From positions 1-53,797 of the forward strand of contig NZ_JAHFUW010000029.1 in the NCBI RefSeq assembly GCF_023264855.1: a stretch of DNA of 53,797 nucleotides, in the 5' to 3' direction. Within the stretch, counting starts at the first letter, position 1, and the number at the start of each line of letters is the position of its first letter. The notes under the pieces were generated by a model, which was not told where the DNA came from, did not search any database, and worked only from the letters and a program-made list of their open reading frames with translations. Below, piece after piece: positions 8,534 through 17,296 of this stretch. The position numbers and the translations under genes were made by a program. The stretch comes from Herbiconiux sp. (lineage in GTDB: Bacteria; Actinomycetota; Actinomycetes; Actinomycetales; Microbacteriaceae).

Positions 8534-10185
8534 GCGGTGACGGAGTCGTCGGTGCTCTCTCCGTCGGCGCTCTTTGCCTCGGCGTCGCGCTTGCTGCGTC
8601 GGGACGTGCCGCCACTCGGGCCACCACCGAGCGAGAGAGTGGCGGCGAAGCCGATGGCGAGGAAGCCCGCAGCCGCGAAGGCCGAGTACTTCGTGCCGTC
8701 GGAGAACGCGATCTTCGCATCCTCCGCCACACCGCTCATCGACGGGTCGGCCTCGAGCCCCGCGATGGCGGCACCCGAGCTGTCGACCACCTGACCGACC
8801 AGCTGGTCGCGCGTGGACTCGGGGACGCCCGCATCCGTCAGCCGGCTGTCGAGCTGGGCGCTCGCCGTGGTGAAGAGCACGGTGCCGAGGATGGCGATGC
8901 CGAGCGCCGAGCCGATCTGGCGGGCGGTGCTCTGGGTACCCGACCCCTGTCCGCTCTGCTCGATCGGCACGTCTTTCAGCACGACGCCGGTGAGCTGCGC
9001 GGTCGCGAGTCCCACGCCGAAGCCATAGACGAAGAGGAACGGGATGAGCAGCCCCCAGGCGGTGTCGGGCGCGATGACGAAGCCGAGCCCCGCGACGCCC
9101 ACGATCTCAGCTGCGAGCCCCACGCGCACGATGATGACGGGCGCGATCTTATTGCCGAAGGCACCGGCGAAGCCCGAGGCGACGAAGGATCCGACGGCGA
9201 GGGCCACGAGGATAAGCCCGGTCTGCAGCGCGTCGAAGCCGAGCACGTTCTGCAGCCACAGGGGCAGCGAGAGGATGATGCCGAACTCGCCGAGCGACAC
9301 GATCATCGCGGCCAGGTTGCCGTTGCGGAAGCTCGGGATGCGGAAGAGGTCGAACGCGAGCATCGTGCTCTGCCCCCGGTGCATCCGTCGCCGCCCCCAG
9401 AGCACGAACCCGATGCCGGCGAGGATGGTGATGGCGAACGCGATGGGGATGGGGGAGAGCTCGAACGGCCAGCTCCAGTCGCCGATGGTGAGTGGGGTGT
9501 CGGTGAGCCACCAGCCGTAGGTGCGGCCCTGAATGAGGCCGAAGACGAGGGTGGCGCTGGTGACGACGGAGAGGAGGGCGCCGACCCAGTCGATGCGCTG
9601 GGGGAGGGCGCCTTCGGCCGTGGCGCGGGATTCGCGCACGAAGATCAGCAGTCCGACGATGATGATCACGCCGAGCGGGATGTTGATGCCGAACGCCCAG
9701 CGCCACGAGATGTAGGTCGTCAGCCAGCCGCCGAGCAGCGGCCCCACCGCGGTCATGCCGCCGATGGTCGACCCCCACACGGCGAAGGCGATGGCGCGAT
9801 CGCGGCCGCGGAAGGTGGCGTTGATGATCGACAAGGTCGTCGGCAGCACCATGGCGCCGCCCACGCCCTGGATGACGCGGGCGCCGATGAGCAGGTCGCC
9901 CGTGGGCGCGAGGGCGGCCAGGATGCTCGCCCCGGCGAAGATCGCGACGCCCAGCATCAGCACGCGGCGTCGCCCGAAGCGGTCGGCGAGCGTTCCGAAC
10001 ACGAGCAGCAGCGCGGCGAACACGAGCGTGTACGACTCCTGCACCCACTGCACCTGGGTGGAAGAGATGCCGAGGTCGTCGATGATCGACGGGATGGCGA
10101 CGTTCACGATCGTCGAGTCGACGATGATCAGGGCCACCGCGATACTGATGAACACCAGCCCGATCCACCGTGTGCGTGACGACAT
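8530..10185 (-). CDS. DHA2-family MFS multidrug exporter (14 TM, QacA/EmrB-like)
   Basis: A 551-residue transporter of the drug:H+ antiporter-2 family. Signs are the TM1 motif IVDSTIVNVAIPSI, motif A in GTLADRFGRRRVLM, motif C-like GPLLGGWLTTYISWRWAFGINIPLG, and enough hydrophobic segments for 14 helices. The hydrophilic C-terminus is rich in Lys, Asp and Ser. The family exports cationic drugs, antibiotics and metabolites using the proton gradient. The start ATG at 10185 is followed at once by TM1. It stands alone, with no adjacent TetR or MarR repressor gene. The AT-rich 126 bp upstream holds a small dyad at 10218-10232. Substrate unknown. Confidence 0.9.
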   Translation of the reverse strand: MSSRTRWIGLVFISIAVALIIVDSTIVNVAIPSIIDDLGISSTQVQWVQESYTLVFAALLLVFGTLADRFGRRRVLMLGVAIFAGASILAALAPTGDLLIGARVIQGVGGAMVLPTTLSIINATFRGRDRAIAFAVWGSTIGGMTAVGPLLGGWLTTYISWRWAFGINIPLGVIIIVGLLIFVRESRATAEGALPQRIDWVGALLSVVTSATLVFGLIQGRTYGWWLTDTPLTIGDWSWPFELSPIPIAFAITILAGIGFVLWGRRRMHRGQSTMLAFDLFRIPSFRNGNLAAMIVSLGEFGIILSLPLWLQNVLGFDALQTGLILVALAVGSFVASGFAGAFGNKIAPVIIVRVGLAAEIVGVAGLGFVIAPDTAWGLLIPFLFVYGFGVGLATAQLTGVVLKDVPIEQSGQGSGTQSTARQIGSALGIAILGTVLFTTASAQLDSRLTDAGVPESTRDQLVGQVVDSSGAAIAGLEADPSMSGVAEDAKIAFSDGTKYSAFAAAGFLAIGFAATLSLGGGPSGGTSRRSKRDAEAKSADGESTDDSVTA

Positions 10186-10311
10186 CGCGACCTCCTACTG
10201 CTCTCGCCGACTATTTCGCTAATCACCTTAGCTACTATTTGGCTTGATTGCTTCATCTCAACTAGATCTTTGCGCTATCTACACTTGTCGCCGAGTCGCT
10301 AGCGTGGGGGC
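10186..10311. promoter_or_regulatory. AT-rich divergent promoter region with a small dyad
   Basis: This stretch is much more AT-rich than its surroundings and separates the exporter (minus) from the lipoprotein gene (plus). GCTAA (10218-10222) and TTAGC (10228-10232) are exact inverted arms around a 5-nt loop, and ACTATTT occurs twice (10210-10216 and 10234-10240). It is a plausible repressor site for the exporter. No cognate regulator is adjacent. Confidence 0.4.
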
Positions 10312-10866
10312 ATGACGAATCACCTCGGCCGCCCCTCCCGCGTGAGCATCTCTGCGTCAGGTGTTCTGCTCGCTGTCGCTGCGCTGCTCGGCGTGACGGG
10401 GTGTGTCGCGGCGGCGCCGGCATCCGATCCGCCTCCGTCGGCTGCGCTCTCCGAGTCGCCGTCGCCCGCCGCCGACGACCTGCCCTCTCTCGACGGAGCC
10501 TCGGCCGATACCCCCGAGTGCCAGGATGTTTCGCCCGCGGTCCTGGCCGCCGTCAATGCCACGATCAGCAACCCTCTACCCGGCGGATCGAACACCGTCC
10601 CCGCCCTCACGGCCACGCCCGACCCCGAGAATGCGGTCTGGCTCCTGACGGGGGCCATTCCCTCCACGTCGACGGCCGGCGGTGCGCTGGTCGCGTGGGC
10701 CACGACATCCGACCCCACCCAGCCCGAGTTCACCGGAGCCCTCCGCTCGGTCGGCAGCCAGACGGCCACCGTCTCCTCGGCCCCCGCCCTGCAGTTCACG
10801 GACGCCGAACCCGGCGGTCTCCCACCCGCGGCCCTCCGCTGCGCGGACACCCTGCCGCGCGGTTAG
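10312..10866 (+). CDS. Secreted lipoprotein of unknown function
   Basis: A 184-residue protein with a lipoprotein signal peptide. A basic start is followed by a hydrophobic stretch and the lipobox VTGC, with Cys at about residue 31. An Ala/Ser/Pro-rich linker of about 30 residues follows, then a globular region of about 120 residues with two cysteines (TPECQDV and ALRCADT) that could form a disulfide. No family was recognised. It is convergent with the LysR gene and the two stop codons overlap within TTAG. A role at the cell surface is all that can be supported. Confidence 0.65.
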   Translation: MTNHLGRPSRVSISASGVLLAVAALLGVTGCVAAAPASDPPPSAALSESPSPAADDLPSLDGASADTPECQDVSPAVLAAVNATISNPLPGGSNTVPALTATPDPENAVWLLTGAIPSTSTAGGALVAWATTSDPTQPEFTGALRSVGSQTATVSSAPALQFTDAEPGGLPPAALRCADTLPRG

Positions 10867-11741
10867 TGCGGGCCGCCCCCGACGAGGATGTCGATGAAGG
10901 CGAGCGCGGCGGGGCTTGGGTTGAAGGTGCTCCACGCGAGGTACTCCGACCGCGACGGGCCATCGATGATGGTCAGACGCGCCAGCGCGGGATTGTGAGG
11001 TGCGTACCTCGACGGCAGCAGGGCGATCGCCAGATTCTGGCGGATGAGGTCGATGGTGAGGCCGGTGGCCATCGACTCGAAGGCCACTTCTCGGTGGATT
11101 CCGGCTGCAGCGAAGGCCAGGTCGCTCTCGGCTCGGGCCGGGGTTCCGGCGGGGAAGTCGGCGAAGGTCTCGTTGGCGAGGTCTTGCAGCGTGATCTCGG
11201 TGTGGTGGGCGAGCCGGTGGTCATGGCTGACGATGGCCACGAGCTGATCCGACCCCAGGTGACGCCAGGCCACTCCGCGCGGCGCGCGGCTCTCGGGAAG
11301 TCCCAGAAGCCCGACGTCTATGTCGCCCTGGGTGATGGCCTCCTCGAGTTCGTCGCTGCCGGCGACATGCAGCGCGATCCGAACGTGGGGATGGGCCTGG
11401 CGGAAGGCTTTCAGTGCGGTCGATATGTCGACCGCTGTGACCGTCGGGATGACGCCGACCCCCAGTCGACCTCGAATCTGCCCGGCCGCCGCAGCGGCAT
11501 CGATGGCGGCACGGTCGGCCGCCTTGAGGCTCTCGCGCGCTGACGCGACGAACGCGGAGCCTGCGGCGGTGAGTTCGACCCGCCGGCTGGTGCGGTTGAA
11601 GAGCATCACGCCGAGCTCGTCCTCCAGGCTCTTGATCCGGTGACTCAGGCCCGACTGAGCGACGTAGCAGCGCGCCGCAGCTCGGGTGAACGAACCCTCG
11701 TCTGCCACGGCGACGACGTACTTGAGCTGTTGCAGTTCCAC
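10863..11741 (-). CDS. LysR-family transcriptional regulator
   Basis: A 292-residue regulator. The winged helix at residues 1-60 is ELQQLKYVVAVADEGSFTRAAARCYVAQSGLSHRIK (quoted in part), with LEDELGVMLFNRTSRRVELTAAG after it. A periplasmic-binding-like effector domain follows (GRLGVGVIPTVTAVDI onward). The start chosen is GTG at 11741 because family members begin just before ELQQLKYVV; an upstream start at 11780 would add 13 unrelated residues. It diverges from the Dabb/cyclase/permease/RutA-like operon, the usual arrangement for a LysR activator of an adjacent catabolic operon. The effector is presumably a pathway substrate or intermediate. Confidence 0.88.
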   Translation of the reverse strand: MELQQLKYVVAVADEGSFTRAAARCYVAQSGLSHRIKSLEDELGVMLFNRTSRRVELTAAGSAFVASARESLKAADRAAIDAAAAAGQIRGRLGVGVIPTVTAVDISTALKAFRQAHPHVRIALHVAGSDELEEAITQGDIDVGLLGLPESRAPRGVAWRHLGSDQLVAIVSHDHRLAHHTEITLQDLANETFADFPAGTPARAESDLAFAAAGIHREVAFESMATGLTIDLIRQNLAIALLPSRYAPHNPALARLTIIDGPSRSEYLAWSTFNPSPAALAFIDILVGGGPH

Positions 11742-11896
11742 CGATCTATCGTGCTGGATGATCGGTGCGAGCACAACCATGTGTTGGACGTATCAATCAA
11801 TCGCTTGCACACTGATCGTCAACCACTGAAACGCGCCCCCGTAACGGCGCGTGGACCAGACCGGGCTGAAAGCCCCGCGAACGATTGGGACCAGAG

Positions 11897-12196
11897 TTGA
11901 TCAGGCATATTTTTCTGTGGCAGGCGGCCGAACCGCGCGAGAGGGCGACCATCCTCGATCTTCTGGCACAGCTGTCGCACCGCCTTCCGATGATCCGCAG
12001 CTGGGAGCTCGGAGCCCACATCGGCGAGCCGAACGCCAACGGTGACCCGTGGGACGGCGCGCTCATCACCGATTTCGACTCGTGGGAAGACCTGGCGGCG
12101 TATTCGGACGATCCTTTCCACAACGAGATCGTGCAGCAGCTCCTGCCGCTGGTGCGTAGCCGGGCCGTCGTCGACTTCGTTCGCAAGGACGCCTGA
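11897..12196 (+). CDS. Dabb-family (stress-responsive alpha/beta-barrel) protein
   Basis: A 99-residue protein that begins with the Dabb pattern IRHIFLWQAAEPRERATILDLL and contains the later FDSWEDLAAYSDDPFHNEIV. Dabb proteins are ferredoxin-like dimeric barrels, some of which act as small cyclases or monooxygenase-like enzymes. The start chosen is TTG at 11897, which gives the family's usual MIRHI start; another TTG at 11885 would add four residues. One base separates its stop from the next gene. It is the first gene of the LysR-linked catabolic operon. Its role there is unknown; isomerisation or handling of an unstable ring-opened product is a guess. Confidence 0.7.
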   Translation: MIRHIFLWQAAEPRERATILDLLAQLSHRLPMIRSWELGAHIGEPNANGDPWDGALITDFDSWEDLAAYSDDPFHNEIVQQLLPLVRSRAVVDFVRKDA

Positions 12197-12197
12197 C

Positions 12198-13115
12198 ATG
12201 CGGGCAGACATCACCGTGGCGACGAGCCCTTTCGGACCGGACGACGAACTCGGCGCCCTCAACAAACTGGCAGCGACCTCGCAGCAGAGCATCCTGACCC
12301 GGGTCGAGCCGTCGAAGACGTATGACCTCAGTGTCGACTACTTCGTGGGCATGCCGAGCTTCCAGGCCGCCGGCGACCCCTCGTACCAGATCTTCATGAG
12401 CCACACGCCGGACGGCACGATCGTCGACGACCTGAACGGCGCCGGGGAGCAGATCAACCGTCACGTCTGCTATTCGGGCGATGTCGTCTTCCTCTACACG
12501 CACACCGGAACTCACATCGACGCCCTCAACCACTTCGGCGTGGACGGTCACATCTACAACGGCTTTGCGGCGAAGGATTACCTCGGCAGCCGCGGCTGGA
12601 CGAAGGGCGGGGTGGATGTCATCCCGCCGATCATCGCGCGGGCCGTGATGCTCGACATCGCGAAGTCCAAGGGTGTTGCGTGTCTCGACGACTCCTACGC
12701 GATCACGATCGCCGACATCGAGCAGGAGCTGGAGCGATCCGGCCTGAGCATCGAGGAGGGCGACGTCGTCTTCGTGCGCACCGGGCGCATGTCGTACTGG
12801 CCCGATGGTGCGAAGACCCTCGGCAACCCTCCCGGTCTGGGTCTGGACGCCTCGCGCTGGCTCACCGAGCAGGGGATTAGCGTCATCGGTGCCGACCAGG
12901 AGTGCGTCGAGGTAGGTCCCAGCGGCTACGAGGACAACTGGCTTCCCGGCCACTGCCACTTCCTTGCCGAGGCCGGGGTGCCGATGATCGAGCTCCTCAA
13001 CCTCGAGGAGCTCTCGGAAGACGACGTCAACGAGTTCTGCGTCGTCGCCGCGCCGATCCGCCTCAAGGGAGCGACGGGTGCCCCCATCCGTCCGCTCGCC
13101 CTCCCGCTGCGCTGA
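12198..13115 (+). CDS. Cyclase-family metal hydrolase (kynurenine formamidase/isatin hydrolase-like)
   Basis: A 305-residue member of the cyclase superfamily (PF04199). It has the metal-binding HTGTHIDALNHF motif at about residues 110-121 and the later GADQECVEV and PGHCHFLAEAGVPMIELLNLEEL segments. Known members are manganese or zinc hydrolases that open cyclic amides or cleave formyl and amide bonds, such as isatin hydrolase and bacterial kynurenine formamidase. The first metal histidines are present in order. It lies one base after the Dabb gene and upstream of a purine/cytosine-type permease. In this context it may hydrolyse a cyclic amide or the ring-oxidised product of the RutA-like monooxygenase. 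The substrate is inference. Confidence 0.85.
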   Translation: MRADITVATSPFGPDDELGALNKLAATSQQSILTRVEPSKTYDLSVDYFVGMPSFQAAGDPSYQIFMSHTPDGTIVDDLNGAGEQINRHVCYSGDVVFLYTHTGTHIDALNHFGVDGHIYNGFAAKDYLGSRGWTKGGVDVIPPIIARAVMLDIAKSKGVACLDDSYAITIADIEQELERSGLSIEEGDVVFVRTGRMSYWPDGAKTLGNPPGLGLDASRWLTEQGISVIGADQECVEVGPSGYEDNWLPGHCHFLAEAGVPMIELLNLEELSEDDVNEFCVVAAPIRLKGATGAPIRPLALPLR

Positions 13116-13131
13116 ACAATCGCACCGCCCC

Positions 13132-13179
13132 GAACCGCTCCACAGAACCACCGCACTGAACCGCTCCACAGAACCACCG
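13132..13179. repeat. Two tandem 22-bp repeats before the permease gene
   Basis: The unit starting GAACCGCTCCACAGAACC occurs at 13132-13153 and again at 13158-13179, identical over 22 bp with a period of 26 bp. It lies in the 108-bp spacer between the cyclase stop and the NCS1 permease start. It may be a leftover slippage duplication or a paired protein-binding site; nothing decides between these. Confidence 0.7.
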
Positions 13180-13223
13180 TCCTGTTCCACCACACTGCGT
13201 TCCACGTTTTGAAGGAGAAGCTC

Positions 13224-14573
13224 ATGGAGCTGAGAGGTACGAACGACACGGTCGAGGTCACCGACGCGCTAGGCCGCGAAGGTGCCGACGACGAACAGAT
13301 GGGCCGATGGTCGTTGTTGATGGCGTTCTACGGCATCGCCAGCGCCATGTTCATGCTCTACATCGGCGCTGCGATGGCGGTCGCCTACGGCACGGCCGAC
13401 GCTCTGATCGGGCTGGCACTGACAATCATCGTCTACAGCCTCATCAACAGGGTGCTGGCGAAGCACTCGATCCGCAACCGCACCACGGTCGCGCGGTTCT
13501 CGCGCACCATCCTGGGGAAGGCCGGCACGGTGATCGCCGCGATCATCCTGGCGCTCACGGCGATCTACTACGCCGTCTTCGAGGGCGAGATCGTGGTCTA
13601 CGCCTTCCAGTCCGCCTTCGGGGGTGAGAAGTGGATCTGGAGTCTGGTCGTGGTCGCCTACTCCACCCCGCTCATCCTCGGGGGAGTCCGGCGCTTCCTC
13701 GACAAGCTCAACGGCTGGCTGCTTCCGCTCTACCTGATTGGTCTTGCCGTGATGGTGATCTGGGCCGGTGTGAGATACGGATTCTCCGACACCTGGCTCA
13801 CGCAGACTCCCGGTCCCGAGCTGCCGCTGGCATCAGGTGGCCCGGGCTGGCTGGCGACCTTCTCGGCCTACCTGGGTGTGTGGGTGCTGATGATGTACGT
13901 GATGGACTTCGCCGCGCTCGGCAAGCGGAAGGATGTGAAATTCCACTCCCGGTACACCTTCACCTGGCCGTTCTGGCTCATCACCTACGGCCTGAACGCG
14001 CTGGTCGGCATCTTCCTGACGTTCACCATCCCCGGGCTGGAGGTCTCCGAATCCGGGCTGTCGGGTGGGCTCGTCGCGCTCATGGGACCGGTCGGCCTGA
14101 TCATCATCCTGGTGTTCCAGACCCGCATCAACACCGCCAACTACTACATCGGCGCGGCGAACGTGCAGGAATTCGGCGAACGGCTCTTCCGGGTGAAGCT
14201 GCCGGCGTTTGTCTGGGTGATCGTGTCGTCGGTGATCATCTACGCGCTGATGCTGCTGCCGATCATCCAGTACCTCCTGATCGCGCTGGCGTGGCAGGGC
14301 GTTCTGGTGAGCGGCTGGGTGGCGATCGCACTCACGCACATCCTCCTGACTCGATCCCGGCAGGAGAGCGGACTGCTCGGCGACGAGCACTACCGTCACG
14401 TGCACGCCCCGGGGCTCATCGCCTGGGTCGCGGCGACGGTGATCGGCCTCTTCCTCACCAGCGCCTTCCCCTGGGGTGCCACTTGGGGACCCATTGCAAC
14501 AGTGGTCGTGGCGAGCGGGCTCTATGCAGCGCTCCGGCCGCTGTTCCAACACCAGTCAGCCCTCCGCTCCTAG
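13224..14573 (+). CDS. NCS1-family permease (cytosine/purine/hydantoin-type)
   Basis: A 449-residue, roughly 12-TM permease related to CodB and other nucleobase-cation symporters. The N-terminal FYGIASAMFMLYIGAAMAVAYG matches the TM1 segment of that family. QTRINTANYYIGAANVQEF matches the conserved loop with its Asn/Tyr pattern. The start is ATG at 13224 after a strong GAAGGAG ribosome site. NCS1 members import nucleobases, hydantoins, allantoin and related N-heterocycles. Located between the cyclase and the RutA-like oxygenase, it strengthens the case that the pathway handles a nitrogen heterocycle. Confidence 0.82.
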   Translation: MELRGTNDTVEVTDALGREGADDEQMGRWSLLMAFYGIASAMFMLYIGAAMAVAYGTADALIGLALTIIVYSLINRVLAKHSIRNRTTVARFSRTILGKAGTVIAAIILALTAIYYAVFEGEIVVYAFQSAFGGEKWIWSLVVVAYSTPLILGGVRRFLDKLNGWLLPLYLIGLAVMVIWAGVRYGFSDTWLTQTPGPELPLASGGPGWLATFSAYLGVWVLMMYVMDFAALGKRKDVKFHSRYTFTWPFWLITYGLNALVGIFLTFTIPGLEVSESGLSGGLVALMGPVGLIIILVFQTRINTANYYIGAANVQEFGERLFRVKLPAFVWVIVSSVIIYALMLLPIIQYLLIALAWQGVLVSGWVAIALTHILLTRSRQESGLLGDEHYRHVHAPGLIAWVAATVIGLFLTSAFPWGATWGPIATVVVASGLYAALRPLFQHQSALRS

Positions 14574-14593
14574 AAAGAAAGCAGAGATACAGA

Positions 14594-15682
14594 ATGAGCC
14601 TGAAACTCGGGGTCTTCCTCCCCAACGGCCAGAACGGCTACATCATCTCGGAGAACGCTCCGCAGTACGAACCCACGTTCGAGCACTGCCTCGCCATCGC
14701 ACAGGAGGCCGAGACCATCGGGCTCGACTTCGTGCTCTCGATGATCAAGTACCACGGCTTCGGTGGAAAGACCGGCTACTGGGACGGATGCCTCGACTCG
14801 GTCGCGCTGGCGACCGGTATCGCGGCCCTCACCAGCAGGATCGACGTGTTCGCCACCGTTCCTGTTCTCGGCATCCCTCCGGTGATCGCGGCGCGTCAGC
14901 TCGCGACCTTCGACGAGATCGCGAAGGGCCGCGGGGGAGTGAACCTCGTCACCGGCTGGAACCGCCCGGAGTACGAGCCCATGGGTCTGTGGCCCGGCGA
15001 CAAGTATTACGAGCGCCGCTACGACTACGCGGCGGAGTACGTGCAGATCCTGCGCGGGCTGTGGCGCGACGGCCGGGTGACGTTCAAAGGCGAGTTCTTC
15101 GACATCGACGATGCGACGTGCTTCCCGAGCTCGGGCCGCGAGCTCCCGATCGTCACGGCCGGCCAGTCGACCAAGGGGCAGGTCTACACCGCGCACTACG
15201 GCGACTACAACTTCGTGTTCGGCGACCGCGACCTGCTGCCCACGATCACCAAGCCGATGCTCGAGGAGGCGGAGAAGGTTGGCCGCACGGTCAGAACCTA
15301 CGCTCTGTTCACGATCATCGCGGCGGAAACCGATGAGGAGGCGCTTGCGAAGACCGAGTACATCGTGAGCGGTCAGGACACCGTGGCGCTCCAGAACGTC
15401 GCCGGCAGTGCGGCGCTCGATCCGCAGACCGGCGGCACCAGCGCGCACTTCGTGCAGGGTCTCACCGCTCCTGCGGAGGAGGGCAACCTGACCTTCATGA
15501 GCTTCCCGGTGATCCACGGCTCGTACGAGTCCGTCGCCGAGCAGATCGCCACGCTGCAGCGGGATACCGGTGTCGCCGGTGTGCTGATGACCTTCGTCGA
15601 CTACGTGCCCGACATCAAGGTCTTCGGCGAGAGGGTGCTGCCGCTCATTCACGAGAAGCTGGCCGCGCTCGCGACCGTCTGA
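14594..15682 (+). CDS. RutA-like flavin-dependent monooxygenase (LLM class)
   Basis: A 362-residue luciferase-like monooxygenase. Several segments closely follow RutA, the pyrimidine oxygenase: LGVFLPNGQNGYIIS, PQYEPTFEHCLAIAQEAE, LDFVLSMIKYHGFGGKTGYWD, GGVNLVTGWNRPEYEPMGLWPGD and ADYNF-like HYGDYNFVFGD. RutA uses reduced FMN and oxygen to open the uracil ring between N3 and C4. The reductase that supplies FMNH2 is the next gene. The start is ATG at 14594, 20 bp after the permease. Similarity to RutA is strong, but no RutB, RutC or RutD partner follows, so the substrate may be a different cyclic amide. I leave the symbol blank for that reason. Confidence 0.85.
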   Translation: MSLKLGVFLPNGQNGYIISENAPQYEPTFEHCLAIAQEAETIGLDFVLSMIKYHGFGGKTGYWDGCLDSVALATGIAALTSRIDVFATVPVLGIPPVIAARQLATFDEIAKGRGGVNLVTGWNRPEYEPMGLWPGDKYYERRYDYAAEYVQILRGLWRDGRVTFKGEFFDIDDATCFPSSGRELPIVTAGQSTKGQVYTAHYGDYNFVFGDRDLLPTITKPMLEEAEKVGRTVRTYALFTIIAAETDEEALAKTEYIVSGQDTVALQNVAGSAALDPQTGGTSAHFVQGLTAPAEEGNLTFMSFPVIHGSYESVAEQIATLQRDTGVAGVLMTFVDYVPDIKVFGERVLPLIHEKLAALATV

Positions 15683-15738
15683 CCACCCAGCGGTCCCGGG
15701 CTCAGGCCCGGGACCGGCTCCACCAGCTAGGACATGAC

Positions 15739-16305
15739 ATGAACCACCAGGCAACCGGCGAGGTGCTCTCCCTCTCGATCGAAGATGCGGGCGATGGGCT
15801 GAGCCCAGAAGTCTTCAGAGACCTCTTCCGAAACCATCCGGCGGGTGTGGCGATCATCACGGCGGATGACGGCAGCGGGCCCGTGGCATTGACGGCGTCG
15901 TCGGTGAGTTCTGTCAGCGCGGAGCCCCCGCTCTTGATGTTCTCCCTGTCGGACCAGTCGTCGGCGTCATCCGTCATCCGTGAGTCGGAGACGCTGGTCG
16001 TCCACCTGCTCGGTGTCGGTGAACTGCCGCTCGCGAGGCTCGGGTCGACCAGCGGCGTGGACCGATTCGCGAGCAGTACCGAGTGGACGCGGCTGCCCAG
16101 CGGTGAGCCCTTGTTCCATTCGGCCAAGGCTTGGATCCGGGCTCGGATCATCCACAGCGTCACCGCGGGCACGTCGACGATCGTCATCGTGCACGCGCTC
16201 GAATCCGGGGCGAACGGCGGGCACGAGCACGACCGTGACGGCCGTCCCTTGGTGTATCACAACCGCACGTGGCACGCGCTCAGCGACCGTTCGCTGGCCG
16301 AGTAG
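15739..16305 (+). CDS. Flavin reductase-like protein (RutF/HpaC family)
   Basis: A 188-residue protein of the flavin reductase domain family. The characteristic N-terminal run is FRDLFRNHPAGVAIITADDG and PVALTASSVSSVSAEPPLLMFSLS. FASSTEWTRLP and the late LVYHNRTWHAL complete the pattern. Such proteins reduce FMN with NAD(P)H and release it to a partner monooxygenase. It lies 56 bp after the RutA-like gene, which needs exactly this supply. The first 20 residues before the domain are a variable extension. The two-component monooxygenase assignment is strong; reductase rather than another FMN-binding role is inferred from context. Confidence 0.85.
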   Translation: MNHQATGEVLSLSIEDAGDGLSPEVFRDLFRNHPAGVAIITADDGSGPVALTASSVSSVSAEPPLLMFSLSDQSSASSVIRESETLVVHLLGVGELPLARLGSTSGVDRFASSTEWTRLPSGEPLFHSAKAWIRARIIHSVTAGTSTIVIVHALESGANGGHEHDRDGRPLVYHNRTWHALSDRSLAE

Positions 16306-16318
16306 AAGAGGTGGATCG

Positions 16319-17173
16319 ATGACAAGCGAAGCGGATGCGCTACCCGTCCTGAGAGTGCGCGTGCTGCAGCTCGCCTACGACGACGACGAGACGGTCGCGG
16401 AGCGCGTGCGCCGGGTGGCCGACCTGGTGGCCCGGCAGCGCGACGCCGACCTGATCGTGCTGCCCGAACTGTGGGCTCCCGGCTACTTCACGTTCCCCCG
16501 CTGGGCCGAGCGAGCGGAGACGCTCGACGGCCCCACAGTGACGGCGATGGCCGAAGCGGCGCGGTCGGCGAACGCGGTCGTGCACCTGGGCTCGATCCTG
16601 GAGCGCGCCGATGCCGGGGCCGCCGCCACCGGCGCTGCGGTGCCGGCGGGTGGACGGGGCCTGTGGAACACTTCCGTCGTTCTCGGGGCGGACGGATCGC
16701 GGATCGCCGCGTACCGCAAGATCCACCCCTTCGGCTTCGGGGAGGGCGAGCCGACCCTGATCGATGCGGGGACGGATCTCGTCGCCGTCGCCGTCGACCG
16801 CGCCGAAGCATCCGCCGTGGTCGGTCTCGCGACCTGCTACGACCTCCGCTTTCCCGAGCTGTTCCGCCAGCTCACGGCGGTCGGCGCGACGGTCTTCACG
16901 GTGCCGGCCGCGTGGCCTGCGGCGCGTCGCGAGCACTGGCAGGTGCTCGGCCGGGCGCGGGCGATCGAGAACCAGGCGTTCGTGGTGCAGTGCAACACGG
17001 GCGGAACTCACGGAGGGGTGACGCTGGACGGCCACAGCCAGATCATCTCGCCCCAGGGCGTGGTGCTCGCGCAGGCCGGCGCCGGTGAGCAGGTACTCGC
17101 GGTCGACCTAGACCTGCACGGCCTCGATGAGTACCGGCGGGCCTTCCCCGTGCTGGCCGACCGCCGCCTCTGA
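16319..17173 (+). CDS. Nitrilase-superfamily carbon-nitrogen hydrolase (omega-amidase/N-carbamoyl amidase-like)
   Basis: A 284-residue C-N hydrolase. All three catalytic residues are visible: Glu in LIVLPELWAPG (about residue 50), Lys in AYRKIHPFGFGEGE, and Cys in GLATCYDLRFPELFR. The size fits the single-domain amidase branch, which includes omega-amidase, Nit1-like and N-carbamoyl amino acid amidohydrolases. The start is ATG at 16319, 13 bp after the reductase with a GAGGTGG ribosome site. As last gene of the operon it probably hydrolyses the linear amide or carbamoyl acid left after oxidative ring opening, taking the place of RutB. The exact substrate is unknown. Confidence 0.85.
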   Translation: MTSEADALPVLRVRVLQLAYDDDETVAERVRRVADLVARQRDADLIVLPELWAPGYFTFPRWAERAETLDGPTVTAMAEAARSANAVVHLGSILERADAGAAATGAAVPAGGRGLWNTSVVLGADGSRIAAYRKIHPFGFGEGEPTLIDAGTDLVAVAVDRAEASAVVGLATCYDLRFPELFRQLTAVGATVFTVPAAWPAARREHWQVLGRARAIENQAFVVQCNTGGTHGGVTLDGHSQIISPQGVVLAQAGAGEQVLAVDLDLHGLDEYRRAFPVLADRRL

Positions 17174-17211
17174 GCCGCTTTCCCGCCGCCCGTGAAAGTT
17201 TTTCGGCCGGG

Positions 17212-17242
17212 GTGCATCCAAAACGGGGTCTGCGCGGGAAGT
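17212..17242 (+). promoter_or_regulatory. Candidate ECF (SigK-type) promoter before the DUF4397 gene
   Basis: TGCATCC (17213-17219) is followed after a 17-base spacer by GGAAGT (17237-17242). The layout CATCC, 16-17 bases, then a GA-rich element is like SigK promoters of actinobacteria, and a SigK-like sigma gene lies 1.6 kb downstream. A similar CATCC element sits at 18920-18924 near the start of that sigma gene. Assignment is inference. Confidence 0.4.
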
Positions 17243-17296
17243 GGGGGTGAAAGCAGTTTTCCCCCTGCTCCTCGTGAGCACGATCTGGAGGTACTC

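Noticed and set aside
13631-14593. A longer start for the RutA-like protein
   Set aside because: The extension lies out of frame inside the NCS1 permease gene and looks Arg-rich. The ATG at 14594 gives the family N-terminus.
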